Shown: positions 59,007 to 64,000 of the stretch, piece by piece
How positions within the stretch are numbered: the first letter of the stretch is position 1
Layout: the number at the start of each line of letters is the position of its first letter
Source of the DNA: Nitrococcus mobilis Nb-231
GTDB taxonomy: Bacteria > Pseudomonadota > Gammaproteobacteria > Nitrococcales > Nitrococcaceae
DNA length: 64,000 nucleotides
Direction: 5' to 3'
Assembly (NCBI RefSeq): GCF_000153205.1
Contig: NZ_CH672427.1
Coordinates: 2,252,734-2,316,733 of the forward strand
Made by a program: the position numbers and the translations under genes
The notes under the pieces: model-generated
Told to the model about the DNA's origin: nothing
Databases searched by the model: none
The model's input: the letters and a program-made list of their open reading frames with translations, nothing else

Positions 59007-59663
59007 ATGATCATTCGTGGCATGCTCTTGCTCGTATTCGGCCTGTGGTTGGCGAGCGCCGCGGCCGCAGGGCCGGTCCGGTTCTACAAATGGGTTGACG
59101 CGCAGGGACGGGTACATTACAGCGATACCGTTCCACCGGCGGCGGCCGGTCAACAACGCGAGGTCAAATCATCAAGCGGCCAGACGCTTCAGACCATCGA
59201 GCCGCCACCGACGCGCCAGCAGTTGGAGGCCGAGCAACGGGCGCATGAGATGGCTCGGCAGGCCGAGCGGCGGCGGCGCGTCCAGGAAGAATACGATAAA
59301 ACACTTTTGCTCACCTTCTCGAGTGTGCAGGAGATAAAGGCGGCCCGCGATGATCGCCTGCAGGCGATAACCGCGCAAATCAAGCTTATCCAGGAACGGC
59401 TCGATAAACTCGAGCGTCGATTGCAGGTGCAGCGGCGTAGGGCCGTACGTATCGAGCGCACTGGACAGCGTGATCCGACGCCGGTTTATGCCGAAATCCT
59501 ACAGCTACAACGGCATATCGACGAAAATGACGTTTTCATCGAGCGCAAACTGCAGGAGCGCGAGCGGATACGTCAGGAATTCGCCCGCGACCTGGCGCGT
59601 TACCGTGAGCTAATGGCTGCAGAGGGCCGGCGCGAGGCACCCGAGCGGCTCGACAAGCCCTGA
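59007..59663 (+). CDS. Exported DUF4124/coiled-coil protein
   Basis: A 218-residue protein with a signal peptide (MIIRGMLLLVFGLWLASAAA), a DUF4124 module (VRFYKWVDAQGRVHYSDTVP) and then a long, highly charged coiled coil (about 70-205, Arg/Glu/Gln-rich; AITAQIKLIQERLDKLERRL). It is probably periplasmic. Function unknown; it differs from the DUF4124 protein near glnA, which carries a beta-rich C-terminus. Confidence 0.82.
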   Translation: MIIRGMLLLVFGLWLASAAAAGPVRFYKWVDAQGRVHYSDTVPPAAAGQQREVKSSSGQTLQTIEPPPTRQQLEAEQRAHEMARQAERRRRVQEEYDKTLLLTFSSVQEIKAARDDRLQAITAQIKLIQERLDKLERRLQVQRRRAVRIERTGQRDPTPVYAEILQLQRHIDENDVFIERKLQERERIRQEFARDLARYRELMAAEGRREAPERLDKP

Positions 59664-59723
59664 AGAAAAACCCTCGGGCCTACCTGTTCCAGCCGGTCTG
59701 CCAGCGAGGACGGTAGCGGAAAC

Positions 59724-61460
59724 ATGGCGTATACCGATCAGATCGTTTTCCTCGCCGGCTTCCTTTTGACTCTCAGTATCCTTGCGAGCATTCCCGCCGA
59801 GCGCAGCGGCGTGCCGGTGCTGGTGATTTTTCTGGTGCTGGGCATGTTGGCCGGTGAGCAAGGGCTCGGTGGAGTTCAGTTCGAGGACGTCGCCACCGCT
59901 CATCTGTTGGGCACCATGGCGCTGGCTGTCATTCTATTCGATGGGGGCTTGCATACCCCATTATCGAGCTTTCGTACCGGGCTCGGACCCGGGCTGAGCC
60001 TGGCGACGGCTGGCGTGGTCGCGACGGCGATCATAACCGCTGGCTGCGTGGTGTTGCTCTACGGCGATCCTTGGTTGAATTCCCTGTTGCTGGTATCGAT
60101 TATCAGTTCGACCGACGCGGCGGCCGTATTCTATCTGCTGCGTGCTCGAGGTTTGGAATTGCACCCGCGGGTGCGCAACACGCTGGAGATCGAATCCGGG
60201 GTTAACGATCCCATTGCGATTTTCCTAACGGTCGTACTGATTGAATGGGTGCTGCAACAACACCAGGCCACGCCGGCCGGCCTGCTCGTGAGCTTAGGGC
60301 AGCAGCTGATCGGCGGCGCGGCGCTCGGCGGAGCCGGCGGAGCGCTGCTCACGTGGGTGGTCAATCGCTTGCCTCTGCCCGCGAGCCTCTACCCGTTGCT
60401 TGCGCTCTCGGGGGGGTTGCTTATTTATGGCATGAGCGCGTACATCGGTGGCAGCGGCTTCCTCGCCGCCTACCTTGCCGGTTTGATTCTCGGTAATAGG
60501 GCCCGTTTGGCCCGGCGCAGTATCCAACGCTTTCATGACGGCATCGCCTGGCTCTGTCAGATCGGCCTTTTTCTCATGCTGGGGCTGCTAGTGACACCGA
60601 GCGATCTGCTGCAGGTTGCGCCCAAGGCACTGCTGGTGGTCGGCGCCATCATTGTGCTGGGCCGACCGCTGGCGGTGGCGCTGTGCTTACTGCCGTTTCG
60701 CTTTCCGTGGCGACAAGTGGTGTTCATCAGCTGGGTAGGAATTCGCGGGGCGGTTCCGATCGTGCTTAGCCTGTTTCCGTTGCTCGCGGGGGTTCCCGGC
60801 GCAGTGGTGGATTTCAATCTCGTTTTTTTTATTGTTCTGATTTCGTTGCTATTACAAGGTTGGACTGTCGCGCCGGTCGCGCGCTGGCTGAGTTTGCAGT
60901 TGCCGCGCCTGCATCCGGATGCGCGCTGGATCGATCTGGGCATTCCCAGTGATCATGAGCTGGTGATCTGCGAGCTGCCGCCACAATGTCCGGCGCTGAA
61001 CGCGCCTTTGGGCGCACTGCAGCCGCCGTATGGCGTCCAGCTGCTGGCGTTGGTGCGCCAGGGCTGCAGTGTGCCGGTCACGCCGCAACGTGCTCTGCAA
61101 GCCCGAGATCTGCTGTATTTGCTGGTTCCTTCTGCCGATTCGAGCGTGCAGGAGCGCTTCGATCACTGGCTCGACGAGATGGGAGCGCAGCAGCCCGAGA
61201 GTCAGCGGCGATTCTACGGTGAGTTCACTATAGGGGCGCTTTCGCCGATGGCGGATTTTGCCGCAATTTACCTTAGTAAGCCGATAATCGATGCCCAGCC
61301 AGATGAGACCATCGGTGATTATCTGAACCGGCGTTTGCACAACAAGGCCTCCGAGGGTGACCTGGTGGAGGTTGGCAATGTCATGCTGGTTGTGCGTGAG
61401 ATGGATCAGCGCCAGATCGTCAAGGTGGGCGTCAAACTGCCCCGCCCACCGGCGAGTTGA
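59724..61460 (+). CDS. nhaP2: K+/H+ antiporter of the NhaP2 (CvrA) type
   Basis: A CPA1-family cation/proton antiporter. The 578-residue protein has about 12 membrane helices in residues 1-395 with transport-site acids in VILFDGGLHT, SSTDAAAVFYLLRARGLEL and LEIESGVNDP. A TrkA-C/RCK_C domain (about 405-480) follows, and then a CorC_HlyC-type domain (about 495-578). This domain order is that of NhaP2/CvrA, linked in enteric bacteria and vibrios to K+ efflux and low-osmolarity growth. The RCK_C domain implies ligand control. Confidence 0.92.
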   Translation: MAYTDQIVFLAGFLLTLSILASIPAERSGVPVLVIFLVLGMLAGEQGLGGVQFEDVATAHLLGTMALAVILFDGGLHTPLSSFRTGLGPGLSLATAGVVATAIITAGCVVLLYGDPWLNSLLLVSIISSTDAAAVFYLLRARGLELHPRVRNTLEIESGVNDPIAIFLTVVLIEWVLQQHQATPAGLLVSLGQQLIGGAALGGAGGALLTWVVNRLPLPASLYPLLALSGGLLIYGMSAYIGGSGFLAAYLAGLILGNRARLARRSIQRFHDGIAWLCQIGLFLMLGLLVTPSDLLQVAPKALLVVGAIIVLGRPLAVALCLLPFRFPWRQVVFISWVGIRGAVPIVLSLFPLLAGVPGAVVDFNLVFFIVLISLLLQGWTVAPVARWLSLQLPRLHPDARWIDLGIPSDHELVICELPPQCPALNAPLGALQPPYGVQLLALVRQGCSVPVTPQRALQARDLLYLLVPSADSSVQERFDHWLDEMGAQQPESQRRFYGEFTIGALSPMADFAAIYLSKPIIDAQPDETIGDYLNRRLHNKASEGDLVEVGNVMLVVREMDQRQIVKVGVKLPRPPAS

Positions 61461-61503
61461 ATGTCAGTGCACAATGTTGGGTGATTCTGGGAGACTCTGG
61501 TGC

Positions 61504-64000
<2,497 letters not shown>

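Overview
The window is chromosomal DNA around the replication origin of a GC-rich gammaproteobacterium. It probably belongs to a Chromatiales/Ectothiorhodospiraceae-like lineage, but the genus cannot be fixed from the sequence. The evidence is the gene content and order: rnpA-rpmH / dnaA-dnaN-recF-gyrB, ubiB-ubiJ-ubiE, lptM-lysA-dapF-DUF484-xerC, algZ-algR-hemC-hemX-hemY, glnA-ntrB-ntrC and an AlgC-type phosphomannomutase. No tRNA, rRNA or CRISPR array was seen.

Layout. 1-6.9 kb: replication core, with an oriC-like dnaA-dnaN spacer and two perfect parS palindromes inside recF. 6.9-11.2 kb (minus): plsC, gmhB, glyS, glyQ. 11.4-18 kb: an unknown gene, then the nitrogen-control block glnA / DUF4124 / ntrB-ntrC and a sulfurtransferase. 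The glnA promoter has the enteric layout: two NtrC sites 32 bp apart and a -24/-12 promoter. 18-21.9 kb: an accessory island with an AT-rich spacer, a CAP-RTX protein, a frameshifted DUF11 remnant, an IS630 deletion derivative and an orphan gene. 22-28.6 kb: DUF99-trmL, gpsA-secB-yibN (minus), envC-ctpA-yajL. 28.6-38.4 kb (minus): ubiB-ubiJ-ubiE-DUF971, hslU-hslV, then lptM-lysA-dapF-DUF484-xerC. 38.5-47.4 kb: carboxylesterase, argH, algZ-algR and hemC-hemX-hemY. This block is scarred by a decayed partial second algR next to a lyase gene fragment, and hemD is absent from its usual place. 47.4-51.2 kb: a junk zone with a wcaJ fragment fused to an IS4-type fragment, and a higBA toxin-antitoxin locus whose higA is split by a complete but decayed IS1634-type insertion sequence. 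The inverted repeats and target duplication of this IS can be read directly, and excising it in silico restores the higA frame. 51.2-64 kb: xthA, a thiolase, an isocitrate dehydrogenase fused to CBS domains followed by ppc, pyrE, DUF4124, a K+/H+ antiporter, argB and a partial algC.

How the genes work together. Replication and segregation elements (oriC, DnaA, the clamp, RecF, gyrase, parS) sit together as in most gammaproteobacteria. NtrB/NtrC control glnA just upstream. The ubi genes form the ubiquinone assembly block. The icd-CBS and ppc pair places a nucleotide-sensing TCA enzyme next to the anaplerotic enzyme that feeds oxaloacetate. The most unusual items are the IDH-CBS fusion, the precisely readable IS insertion in higA, the algR duplication scar, and the bacterial DUF99 (endonuclease dU-like) gene overlapping trmL.
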